DNA from: Rhodospirillales bacterium
GTDB taxonomy: Bacteria > Pseudomonadota > Alphaproteobacteria > QKFK01 > SZUA-500
Assembly: GCA_003252195.1 (NCBI GenBank)
Contig: QKFK01000219.1
Location: forward strand, 1-8,389
Length of the DNA: 8,389 nucleotides
Direction: 5' to 3'
Below are positions 1-6,316 of this stretch, one piece after another. A program made the position numbers and the translations under genes. The notes beneath the pieces were generated by a model. That model made no database searches. It was not told the DNA's origin and saw only the letters and a list, made by a program, of their open reading frames with translations. How positions within the stretch are numbered: the first letter of the stretch is position 1; each line of letters opens with the position of its first letter.

Positions 1-555
1 GCAATTACTATGCGTAAAAATCCAATTTATGTAACAACTTACACATCTCGTCCACCAGATGAGCCAAGCATTATAGCGGTTGCGTTAAATGATTTGTTTG
101 TACCAATAATTAAACAGCAGTTTCCTGAAATTGTTGATTTTTGGCTGCCGCCAGAAGGTTGTTCATACAGAATTGCCGTGGTTTCAATTAAAAAAGCTTA
201 TGCGGGGCATGCTCGTAGAATAATGATGGGGGTATGGTCTTATTTACGCCAATTTACTTACACCAAATTTGTAATCGTCGTTGATGATAATATTGATGTG
301 CATAAATGGGAAGATGTGATGTGGGCAATTTCTACTAAGGTTGATCCTGTTAGAGATGTAATGATGGTAGAAAACACACCAATTGATTATTTAGACTTTG
401 CCTCGGTTAAAGAAGGTCTGGGCTCTAAAATGGGAATAGATGCTACTGATAAAATTGATGCTGAAACCGATAGGCAGTGGGGCCGAGAAATGCATATGAA
501 TCAAGATGTGATTGATAAGGTTAGTGCCTGCTGGGAAGAATATGATATTGAATAA
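1..555 (+). CDS. ubiD: UbiD, 4-hydroxy-3-polyprenylbenzoate decarboxylase (3' part only)
   Basis: This is the C-terminal 184 residues of UbiD, the prenylated-FMN-dependent decarboxylase of ubiquinone biosynthesis. The frame is open from base 1, and the ATG at 10 is an internal methionine rather than the start: E. coli UbiD has a similar run, MRRDPIYHSTYTGRPPDEP, at the equivalent place. Conserved blocks seen include RPPDEPS, LPPEGCSYR, YAGHARRIMMGVWS, YTKFVIVVDD, ENTPIDYLDFAS and GLGSKMGIDAT. The family is about 490 to 500 residues long, so roughly 310 N-terminal residues lie outside the window, and I expect the catalytic and cofactor-binding residues to be mostly there. The stop is TAA at 553-555. 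The next gene begins 86 bases later on the same strand and has no obvious link to quinone synthesis. Identification rests on remembered family sequence and is strong. Confidence 0.96.
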   Translation, partial: AITMRKNPIYVTTYTSRPPDEPSIIAVALNDLFVPIIKQQFPEIVDFWLPPEGCSYRIAVVSIKKAYAGHARRIMMGVWSYLRQFTYTKFVIVVDDNIDVHKWEDVMWAISTKVDPVRDVMMVENTPIDYLDFASVKEGLGSKMGIDATDKIDAETDRQWGREMHMNQDVIDKVSACWEEYDIE

Positions 556-559
556 TCTC

Positions 560-587
560 TTAAAAGTGTGAATTTGTTAACTTTTAA
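560..587. repeat. AT-rich inverted repeat after ubiD
   Basis: An 8-base perfect inverted repeat (TTAAAAGT at 560-567, ACTTTTAA at 580-587) encloses a 12-base loop, starting 5 bases after the ubiD stop. It could be a weak 3' hairpin for ubiD, but it is nearly all A-T pairs and is not followed by a T run, so I do not call it a terminator. Confidence 0.35.
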
Positions 588-591
588 TCAT

Positions 592-597
592 TATAAT
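592..597 (+). promoter_or_regulatory. Possible -10 box (TATAAT) upstream of the membrane protein gene
   Basis: A perfect TATAAT lies 44 bases before the ATG at 642, inside the 86-base gap after ubiD. No good -35 box is found at 16 to 18 bases upstream; the nearest TTGTTA (574-579) is only 12 bases away. In such AT-rich sequence a match may be chance. It would allow the membrane protein and pmbA to be transcribed apart from ubiD. Confidence 0.28.
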
Positions 598-641
598 ATT
601 TAAAGACTTAGACCTTAAAAATTAAATTAAGAGAGGCAATA

Positions 642-1391
642 ATGGTTGAGAGAAATCCTCGTGATTTAGAGAATGACGAGCAAGGTGAGAACCAAAACAA
701 AAAAGAAAAACCCGCATTGTTTAGTAGCAGCAGTGCAACAGGGCTATTTGTTGGTCTCGTTTATATTTTTGCTTTTTCATATCTTCTTTCATATGTTTTT
801 CAAGCAGGTAAGTTTAGAGAATTTAAAGTTCCGCTCCATTTGATGGAATTTAACTCATCCATTTTTTTAGTAAATTTGAGCTTGCTTTTAGTTGCTTCAA
901 TTTCAACGTTAGTGGCAATATTATTACGGTTGGTTAATGGCAAAAAGATGGAAAATAGAACCGAAAAGGTTACAGATTTTTTTGCAGCAATTTCAACTGC
1001 AATTATCGCGGCCTATTTTGTTGCAGCATTTTATTTGTCGCTATCAGTAGGCAGATTTCCAATGGAGGGAATTTACATATTTGTCCTCTATTCAATCGTT
1101 GTTTTCTTCTATTTTATAAAGAGCAAAACAAGACTTGCTCACAATCTTATTGCAGCAGGTTTTATGATTTCTATCATGATTTCAATTTTCTATTTTGGTA
1201 TTGCAAAGGCGGAAATTGAAAGCAAATTAGTAACAAAAATAGGAGATGAAACTTTCTGTTTAGTTGGTCTAAATGATGATAATATTATTTTATCTGGTTA
1301 TATTAAGAGCAGTAATGTTTTTACAGGTAGAATTAAAATTATCAGCAAAAAAGATTCTGCAGATTTAGTGTTTAGTCGCCAAAATATTTAG
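642..1391 (+). CDS. Five-helix inner-membrane protein of unknown function
   Basis: I do not recognise this 249-residue protein. It has a charged, polar N-terminus (residues 1-30, rich in D, E, N and K) and then five likely membrane segments at about 34-53, 73-96, 113-135, 142-159 and 169-188. It ends with a soluble tail of about 60 residues (190-249) containing IGDETFCLVGLNDDNIILSGY, which looks like alternating beta strands. No signal peptide, catalytic motif or metal-binding pattern is visible. If the lysine-rich N-terminus is cytoplasmic, the odd helix number would place the C-terminal tail outside the cytoplasm. The ATG at 642 has a good Shine-Dalgarno, AGAGAGG at 630-636, with a 5-base gap. 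The pmbA start follows 10 bases after its TAG stop, so the two are probably cotranscribed. The frame is well supported; the function is open. Confidence 0.85.
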   Translation: MVERNPRDLENDEQGENQNKKEKPALFSSSSATGLFVGLVYIFAFSYLLSYVFQAGKFREFKVPLHLMEFNSSIFLVNLSLLLVASISTLVAILLRLVNGKKMENRTEKVTDFFAAISTAIIAAYFVAAFYLSLSVGRFPMEGIYIFVLYSIVVFFYFIKSKTRLAHNLIAAGFMISIMISIFYFGIAKAEIESKLVTKIGDETFCLVGLNDDNIILSGYIKSSNVFTGRIKIISKKDSADLVFSRQNI

Positions 1392-1404
1392 GTAGGTTAA
1401 GTTG
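1391..1404 (+). promoter_or_regulatory. Ribosome binding site and TTG start of pmbA
   Basis: GGTAGG (1391-1396) stands 5 bases before a TTG at 1402-1404, and an in-frame TAG at 1393-1395 blocks any earlier start. The first in-frame ATG would be at residue 88, far inside the conserved protein, so TTG is the natural start. The site overlaps the last base of the preceding gene's stop codon. Confidence 0.7.
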
Positions 1405-2745
1405 GATAATAAAGAGTTGTTAGCTAAGGCGGATTCCTTAGTAAAAATAGCCTTGAAAAAAGGTGCAGATGCAGCTGATGCTGTGTTGTTTGAAGGTTCT
1501 GACATTTCTGTTTCTTGCCGTAATGGTGAGCTTGAAGAACTGTCCCGTTCTGAAGGATATGACATAGGCTTAAGGGTTTTTATTGGTAAAAAACAAGCTA
1601 TTATTTCATCTTCAGATAAGTCAGAGGCATCATTTGCTCAGATAGCAGAAAAAGCAATTTCTATGGCAAAGGTTGTGCCTGAAGATAAATACGCAGGACT
1701 AGCCCCTAATGAATTATTGGCAAATGATTATCCGCAAATAGAAATGATGGACGTTAATGAGCCTAGTGTTGAAACTTTGTTATCTAAGGTAAAAGAGACC
1801 GAAGAAGCCGCGTTAAAACAAGAGGGCGTGACTAACAGTGAAGGGGCTTCGGCTTCTTATGCATGGCACTCTATTGCACTATCTACTAGTCTCGGTTTTT
1901 CTGGTGCATATACACGTTCTTCATCGGGCTTATCTGTATCGGTTATTGCTGGTAAAAATGATACAGGAATGGAAAGGGATTCTGCTTATAGTGCCTCTGT
2001 CTTTTTTGATGATTTAAAAACTCCATATGAGATTGGTGAAGAAGCTGGTAAAAGAGCGTTTGCTAGGCTTAATTCTCGCAAGGTAAAAACAGGTGTTTAT
2101 CCTGTTGTATACGAGCCACGCGTTGCTAAAGGGTTGTTGTCAAATTTGTTGGCGGCAATTAACGGTAGCTCAATCTCAAAAGGAACGTCTTTTTTAAAAG
2201 ATCAGTTGGGTCAAAAAATATTTGCCTCAGAAGTTAATGTTTTTGAAGATCCTCACATGAAAAGAGGGCATGCATCCAAGCCATTTGACGCAGAAGGTGT
2301 GGCTAACTCATCAAACATGATAATTGAAGAAGGTGTTTTGCAACATTGGATTCTAGATTGCTATTCTGCTAATAAATTAGGCTTGCAAACAAATGGACAT
2401 GCTGTGAGGGGAACAACATCGTCTCCAGTTCCTGGTACAACGAATGTTAATTTTGTAAATGGCAAGCAAAGTGAAGCTGATATGATAGCTTCTATCAAAA
2501 GCGGTTTTTATGTGACAGATGTTTTTGGTAACGGTGTTAACTTAATTACAGGTGATTATAGTCGTGGTGCTAGTGGTTTCTGGATTGAAGACGGGAAGAT
2601 ATCATTCCCTGTTTCTGAGATGACTATAGCTGGAAACTTAACAGATATATTCGCCTCTATGATATTGGCAGATAATTTGGAATATAAAACAGCCATAAAT
2701 AGCCCTTCTATTTTTATTCCTAAAATGACGGTTGCAGGAAGTTAG
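1402..2745 (+). CDS. pmbA: PmbA/TldE, subunit of the TldD-TldE peptidase
   Basis: This 447-residue protein matches PmbA (TldE) along its whole length; E. coli PmbA is about 450 residues. TldE pairs with TldD to form a cytoplasmic zinc peptidase that degrades unfolded peptides and, in some bacteria, trims microcin precursors or antitoxins. The metal-binding HExxxH motif belongs to TldD; no such motif is seen here, as expected. Family blocks include VTNSEGASAS (143-152), MERDSAYS (190-197), TSFLKDQLGQKI (262-273), PFDAEGV (294-300), ITGDYSRGASGFWIEDG (382-398) and FPVSEMTIAGNL (402-413), with the usual end PKMTVAGS. The start is TTG, supported by a ribosome binding site and by alignment of the N-terminus with the family. 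The tldD gene is not in the window. It probably shares a transcript with the upstream membrane protein; I see no functional reason for that pairing. Confidence 0.95.
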   Translation: MDNKELLAKADSLVKIALKKGADAADAVLFEGSDISVSCRNGELEELSRSEGYDIGLRVFIGKKQAIISSSDKSEASFAQIAEKAISMAKVVPEDKYAGLAPNELLANDYPQIEMMDVNEPSVETLLSKVKETEEAALKQEGVTNSEGASASYAWHSIALSTSLGFSGAYTRSSSGLSVSVIAGKNDTGMERDSAYSASVFFDDLKTPYEIGEEAGKRAFARLNSRKVKTGVYPVVYEPRVAKGLLSNLLAAINGSSISKGTSFLKDQLGQKIFASEVNVFEDPHMKRGHASKPFDAEGVANSSNMIIEEGVLQHWILDCYSANKLGLQTNGHAVRGTTSSPVPGTTNVNFVNGKQSEADMIASIKSGFYVTDVFGNGVNLITGDYSRGASGFWIEDGKISFPVSEMTIAGNLTDIFASMILADNLEYKTAINSPSIFIPKMTVAGS

Positions 2746-2772
2746 TTTTATATTAGACCAGCTTATTGGTAG

Positions 2773-2795
2773 TAGATATAACAAGCGTATATCTA
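2773..2795. repeat. Perfect 8-base inverted repeat between convergent pmbA and dsbB
   Basis: TAGATATA (2773-2780) and TATATCTA (2788-2795) are exact reverse complements around a 7-base loop. It lies in the 58-base gap between the converging genes pmbA and dsbB, so it could form a hairpin in either transcript. There is no adjacent T run on either strand, so a classical intrinsic terminator is not supported. Confidence 0.5.
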
Positions 2796-2797
2796 GA

Positions 2798-2838
2798 TTG
2801 TGATTATCTGTTTAAAAGTTTTTTCTTGATAATCACAA
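2798..2838. repeat. Perfect 11-base inverted repeat spanning the dsbB stop codon
   Basis: TTGTGATTATC (2798-2808) and GATAATCACAA (2828-2838) are exact reverse complements with a 19-base loop. The stem covers the dsbB stop (2804-2806) and the loop covers the codons just before it, including an AAAAGTTTTTT tract. It lies 3 bases from the 2773-2795 repeat. Two hairpins side by side between convergent genes suggest a shared 3' end or mRNA-stabilising structure; this is inference. Confidence 0.5.
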
Positions 2839-3337
2839 GGCAAAAACCGCATAAAAAGCTTGATGCAATAAGGTTTATGAAAGCTAGGGTAAATATATTG
2901 TGCCCAAATAAAGACCATTGAATTACAGAGCAATCGGCAAGTCTTATAAGTGATGGGCTAAAAGCATTTTGCATATCATCAAAGCTTATTGGTCCTATAT
3001 TGCCCTTGCAAGCCTTTGTGCCTTCCCACCATTTATGTTCAATGCCTATGTTGTAGCCAGCAATTCCTGTATTTATTGCAAATAGGGCTGTTAGTATATA
3101 GGTTAGAATTTGCTTGGCTTTAAATGATATTGTTTTGCGATATAGAAAAATACCCATAACACCAGCTGTTAAGAACGGGATACGTTGTAAATAGCACAAT
3201 AAGCATGGTTGTACGCCTAGGCCGAATTGCATAACAAGAGTAAAGCAAATTGTGTCTATGCCTAGTACTATAAATAATAATCCGATAGTTCTGCTAAAAC
3301 CAAATTGTTCAATTATATGATATATTTTTGATAGCAT
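2804..3337 (-). CDS. dsbB: DsbB, disulfide bond formation protein B
   Basis: DsbB is the inner-membrane enzyme that reoxidises periplasmic DsbA and passes the electrons to quinone. This 177-residue protein has the required features. The first redox pair is CLLC at Cys45/Cys48, followed by YLQR, whose Arg52 corresponds to the quinone-interacting arginine of E. coli DsbB. The second periplasmic pair is Cys110 and Cys136, in a loop that also holds GIEHKWWEG. Four membrane segments are expected, near 17-37, 50-66, 76-97 and 145-171. It starts 9 bases after the dedA-like gene on the same strand, with a near-consensus AAGGAGGT. No dsbA lies in the window. Cys31, Cys163 and Cys166 are extra cysteines within membrane segments and are probably not part of the redox relay. 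Assignment is firm. Confidence 0.95.
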   Translation of the reverse strand: MLSKIYHIIEQFGFSRTIGLLFIVLGIDTICFTLVMQFGLGVQPCLLCYLQRIPFLTAGVMGIFLYRKTISFKAKQILTYILTALFAINTGIAGYNIGIEHKWWEGTKACKGNIGPISFDDMQNAFSPSLIRLADCSVIQWSLFGHNIFTLAFINLIASSFLCGFCLVIIKKKLLNR

Positions 3338-3340
3338 AAT

Positions 3341-3348
3341 ACCTCCTT
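3341..3348 (-). promoter_or_regulatory. Strong Shine-Dalgarno of dsbB, overlapping the upstream stop codon
   Basis: On the minus strand AAGGAGGT occupies 3348 down to 3341, 3 bases before the dsbB ATG. Its first two bases are part of the TAA stop (3349-3347) of the dedA-like gene. This is the strongest ribosome binding site in the window and indicates coupled translation of the two membrane proteins. Confidence 0.8.
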
Positions 3349-3955
3349 AAATGAACTTAAGGGCTGCAAAACCTAGAATTAATAATGCAAAGAAAGCTGT
3401 TGAAAGCCATGCAAGATTTTTTTCTATAAAGATTTTCATAGGCTCGCCAAACTTCCACAAAATAAGAGCAATAGCATAAAAACGCAAACCTCTAGATAAT
3501 ATAGACGCAATGCCAAAGATAACAGGATTTAGACTAACTACGCCACTGGCAATAGTAATAACTTTATATGGGAATGGTGTTAATCCGCCACCAGCAACAA
3601 TCCATGCGCCCCATTTGTTGTAATACTCACTAAAGTGGTTGAATTGTTCTAAATAGCCATAGAAAGATAATATTGGTTCGGCAACAGTGTCAAATAAGAA
3701 CAGACCTATGGCATAACCAAAATAGCCTCCAATAACACTGCCTAATGTGCACACACCTGCAATTTTCCATGCCTTTTTAGGGGTGGCAATAATCATAGGT
3801 ATAAGTATTATGTCTGGCGGAATAGGGAAAAAAGAACTCTCAATAAATGATATAGCAAATAATGCATAAATGGCATTAGGCTTTTCTGCTAACGCTATTG
3901 CCCAATTGTAAATTGAGCTCATTTTTTTATCCCAACGTGCCTTTAGCTTGTGCAT
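3347..3955 (-). CDS. DedA/YqaA-family membrane protein (SNARE-associated / VTT domain)
   Basis: This 202-residue protein belongs to the DedA superfamily (SNARE-associated Golgi protein, VTT domain), closest in style to YqaA. DedA proteins are inner-membrane proteins tied to the proton motive force and envelope integrity, and some DedA relatives flip undecaprenyl phosphate or other lipids. Seen here are FIESSFFPIPPD (37-48) with the conserved acidic residue Glu39 and re-entrant-loop prolines, GGYFGYAIG (76-84), AGGGLTPFPYKVITIASG (121-138) and SRGLRFY (154-160) with conserved arginines. Hydrophobic segments fall near 28-57, 64-88, 117-150 and 182-202. ATG at 3955 has AAGGG (3964-3968) 8 bases upstream; the internal Met12 is a possible alternative. 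It heads a two-gene unit with dsbB. The exact subfamily and substrate cannot be told from this sequence. Confidence 0.9.
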   Translation of the reverse strand: MHKLKARWDKKMSSIYNWAIALAEKPNAIYALFAISFIESSFFPIPPDIILIPMIIATPKKAWKIAGVCTLGSVIGGYFGYAIGLFLFDTVAEPILSFYGYLEQFNHFSEYYNKWGAWIVAGGGLTPFPYKVITIASGVVSLNPVIFGIASILSRGLRFYAIALILWKFGEPMKIFIEKNLAWLSTAFFALLILGFAALKFI

Positions 3956-4028
3956 TTTAAGAACCCTTGTTTCTGATTGCCGTATTAATATAAGCTAAGC
4001 TGTGTAAAAGAAAAGTGATTATTTGTTT
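3956..4028 (-). other. Gap between the hybrid kinase and the dedA-like gene
   Basis: These 73 bases separate the kinase stop from the dedA-like start on the same strand. The minus strand holds TTTACA followed 12 bases later by TATTAA, which resembles promoter elements but with too short a spacer. No terminator-like hairpin was found after the kinase, so read-through into dedA-dsbB is possible. Confidence 0.4.
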
Positions 4029-6188
4029 TTATTCTTGTTTTTTTCTAATTTGCTCAACAATAGCCGATAAAGCAAATGCTATCTGATCTGGGCGCTCATT
4101 TCCTTTGTAAAATAGCCTGCAGACCTTATCTTTTATCTGTTTTTTTTCTTCTTCTGCTAATTCTTTTGCTGTAATTACGGCAACGTCAATATCGTTGTAT
4201 AAGCCATTGTTCTTAAGGCTTTGTATAAATTCAAAACCACTCATGCTAGGCATAATAATATCTGAGACTATTACACTTGGTCGTAATGAGGATAGAACCT
4301 TAAAAGCAGTTTCTGCGCTATCTGCTTCAACGACATGCAACCCAATAGTTTCAAGGTTGCGTCTTAAAACTTCTCGATAAGGCGCGTAGTCATCTACGAT
4401 TAATACATCTGGATCTTTATCTTCTCCGTTTACGTATTTGCCAACTGTTTCAATAAGTCTGTCTTTATCGATAGGTTTTGCTAAGAAGTCAGATACACCG
4501 TGATAACATGCTAAATCTCTATCTGTAGCGATTGATAACATAATAACGGGTGTTTCGCGTAATTTTGGAGTTTTGCGGATTTCTTCTAGTACATTCCAGC
4601 CATCCATATCTGGCATAAGTACGTCTAGCATAATTACATCTGGGTCAGTGTCTTTGGCGATGTTGATACTTTTTACAGCGCTTTGAGAGGTATATACTTT
4701 ATAACCTGCTGTCGCGAGCAACTCAGAATAAACGCTCAAAATTGTTGGGTCATCATCTACCAACAATACAGTGCCTTTCCACCCAGCTGTTGCTCCTTGG
4801 ATTTCATCATCTTTTGATGTAGCTTGATAAGAAACAGGTAGTGATATTGTAAAGGTAGATCCTTCGTCTTTTACAGAGCTAACGGATATAGTTCCGCCCA
4901 TTATTTCTACTAAGTTTTTAGTAATAGAAAGACCTAAACCACTACTGTTATTTACGTTTTCATTTTTGCGCTTGTCTTCTTGAGTAAATGGATCAAATAG
5001 CTTTTTCATAAACTCTTCGCTAATCCCGTCACCAGTATCTATTACGTTAAATTCAATCCAGCTATTGCCATAGCGGAATTTTTTATGAGCATGAATAGAG
5101 ACGGTTCCGTCATTGCAGAATTTGCAGGCATTGCTAGCAAGGTTAAGCATTATTTGACGGATTTTGAGCTTGTCATGATACATATAGCCAATGCCTTTGG
5201 GGCAAAAGACTTCAACCTCATTATTGTTCTTTTCAGCGAGAGGTTTTATAATGCTGACTATTTCGGCAATAAGATCTTCGATTTCAATTTCCTCAACCTG
5301 AAGCGACATTTTGCCCGCTTCGATTTTTGATAAATCTAGAATTTCGTTTATTAAAGATAAAAGGTGATTGCCAGCGTTGGTAATCTTTCTTAAGTCTGAT
5401 TGTATTTGGATGTCTTCATTTACATTTGGCTGCATTTTTATTAATCTGGCGTAGCCTAAAATAGCATTTAATGGAGTGCGTAATTCGTGGCTCATATTGG
5501 CTAAGAAGGTAGACTTACTTGCATTGGCTTCTTCGGCTACATGTTTGGCGTGGACTAACTCTTCTTTGCTTTTTTTGTTTTCAGAAATATCGTGCACCCA
5601 CATAATATAGGCGGGTTCTCCAGCAAAAACGCTCTTCTCAAAAACTAAATAACCCCAGAAGAAATCTATTTTATCTTTGCGGTGAAATAAAATGGCTTCA
5701 TCTAAAATATAACCTTCTTTATTTACCATGTGCGTTATTTGTAGACATGTTTTTCCATCAACAAAAAACTCTGCTAAATCCATGCCTGGGATTTTTTCAC
5801 GAGATAAGCCAAACAAAGATGCAAATTGAAGATTTGAGAATATTACTTTAAATTTTGAGTTGAAAATACAAACACCCATTGGGCTTGACATCAAAATTGA
5901 TTGTAATAAATCATTGCCGAAAGCCTTAGGGGTTTTGCTCTGCATTTTAGCAGAAATCAGGCTGAACATTTTATTAATGTCTTCGACGAATTTTTTTTGA
6001 TTGTTTTTTATTTCTGCAGAATCAAGCGTAAGAATCGTATTGTGGTGCATCATAAGAAAATCACTTAGCTCAAAGCTAGAATTTAGTTTGTCGCAAACAT
6101 AATCAGACAGCTCTTCTGCGCTCATTTCTGGCGCCTCACCAACTAGTTTTTGGAGTTTTTCTCTGTATTCTTTTTCAAAATTCTGCAT
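4029..6188 (-). CDS. Soluble PAS-containing hybrid histidine kinase with two receiver domains
   Basis: This is a 719-residue hybrid sensor kinase without membrane segments, hence cytoplasmic. Order of parts: an uncharacterised helical N-terminus (1-90); a PAS domain (about 92-202); a short linker helix (203-228); HisKA with the H-box NMSHELRTPLN and phosphorylated His234; HATPase with N-box NLASNACKF (Asn353), G1 DTGDGI (384-389) and G2 SGLGLSI (416-422). Receiver 1 (473-586) has acidic residues 478-480, acceptor Asp522 in MLDVLMPDMDG, Ser552 and Lys571 in KP. Receiver 2 (594-715) has Asp599/600, acceptor Asp643, Thr673 and Lys695. All catalytic residues appear intact. Receiver 2 has KG instead of the usual KP after its lysine; I recall the same in related HATPase-REC-REC kinases. 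The ligand of the PAS domain is unknown. The ATG at 6188 has TAGGG upstream. The stand-alone receiver gene 128 bases upstream is the likely partner. Confidence 0.93.
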   Translation of the reverse strand: MQNFEKEYREKLQKLVGEAPEMSAEELSDYVCDKLNSSFELSDFLMMHHNTILTLDSAEIKNNQKKFVEDINKMFSLISAKMQSKTPKAFGNDLLQSILMSSPMGVCIFNSKFKVIFSNLQFASLFGLSREKIPGMDLAEFFVDGKTCLQITHMVNKEGYILDEAILFHRKDKIDFFWGYLVFEKSVFAGEPAYIMWVHDISENKKSKEELVHAKHVAEEANASKSTFLANMSHELRTPLNAILGYARLIKMQPNVNEDIQIQSDLRKITNAGNHLLSLINEILDLSKIEAGKMSLQVEEIEIEDLIAEIVSIIKPLAEKNNNEVEVFCPKGIGYMYHDKLKIRQIMLNLASNACKFCNDGTVSIHAHKKFRYGNSWIEFNVIDTGDGISEEFMKKLFDPFTQEDKRKNENVNNSSGLGLSITKNLVEIMGGTISVSSVKDEGSTFTISLPVSYQATSKDDEIQGATAGWKGTVLLVDDDPTILSVYSELLATAGYKVYTSQSAVKSINIAKDTDPDVIMLDVLMPDMDGWNVLEEIRKTPKLRETPVIMLSIATDRDLACYHGVSDFLAKPIDKDRLIETVGKYVNGEDKDPDVLIVDDYAPYREVLRRNLETIGLHVVEADSAETAFKVLSSLRPSVIVSDIIMPSMSGFEFIQSLKNNGLYNDIDVAVITAKELAEEEKKQIKDKVCRLFYKGNERPDQIAFALSAIVEQIRKKQE

Positions 6189-6190
6189 GC

Positions 6191-6257
6191 TTACCCTACA
6201 AATACTATATAACTAATATCAACGCCACTCGCAGGCATTATATAATATAAAGGGTAA
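6191..6257 (-). promoter_or_regulatory. Possible masking hairpin over the kinase gene's ribosome binding site
   Basis: On the minus strand TTACCCT (6257-6251) is the exact complement of AGGGTAA (6197-6191), and the latter contains the kinase gene's Shine-Dalgarno. A transcript entering from upstream could therefore pair the two and hide the site, with a 53-base loop. A transcript starting at the TATAAT at 6242-6237 would lack the masking strand. This is a pattern with a plausible role only. Confidence 0.25.
6237..6242 (-). promoter_or_regulatory. Possible -10 box (TATAAT) for the hybrid kinase gene
   Basis: A perfect TATAAT on the minus strand lies 48 bases upstream of the kinase ATG. The hexamer 17 bases further upstream (TATACC) is a poor -35 match. 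The surroundings are very AT-rich, so this is weak evidence for a separate kinase promoter. Confidence 0.25.
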
Positions 6258-6259
6258 AA

Positions 6260-6305
6260 GGTATATAAACGATATGAATATATCGTAAGATAATTTTGGT
6301 ATATA
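6260..6305. repeat. Palindrome flanked by direct repeats between receiver and kinase genes
   Basis: ACGATAT (6269-6275) and ATATCGT (6280-6286) form a perfect 7-base inverted repeat with a GAAT loop. It is flanked by two copies of GGTATATA (6260-6267 and 6298-6305). It could be the 3' hairpin of the receiver gene, which ends at 6317, or a protein-binding site; on the minus strand it is followed by TTATATACCTTTT, a poor T tract. Confidence 0.4.
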
Positions 6306-6316
6306 TAATTCCCTGC

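Noticed and set aside
10..12. ATG at 10 as the start of a short UbiD-like gene
   Set aside because: The frame is open back to base 1, and in UbiD this methionine lies inside a conserved internal block, so the gene is cut by the window edge rather than truncated.
577..618. TTAA pairs upstream of the membrane protein gene as CtrA binding sites
   Set aside because: The spacings are 3 and 11 bases rather than the TTAA-N7-TTAA pattern, and TTAA is common in such AT-rich DNA.
1365..1565. Minus-strand open frame of 66 codons across the membrane protein/pmbA junction
   Set aside because: It is antisense to two well-supported genes, is rich in low-complexity serine and has no family resemblance.
5085..5330. 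Plus-strand open frames inside the hybrid kinase (also 4195-4380)
   Set aside because: Both lie opposite conserved kinase and receiver motifs, so they are by-products of the real gene.
5223..5330. Region between the kinase H-box and N-box as a possible extra domain
   Set aside because: Spacing between HisKA and HATPase is normal for the family, so no insertion is present.
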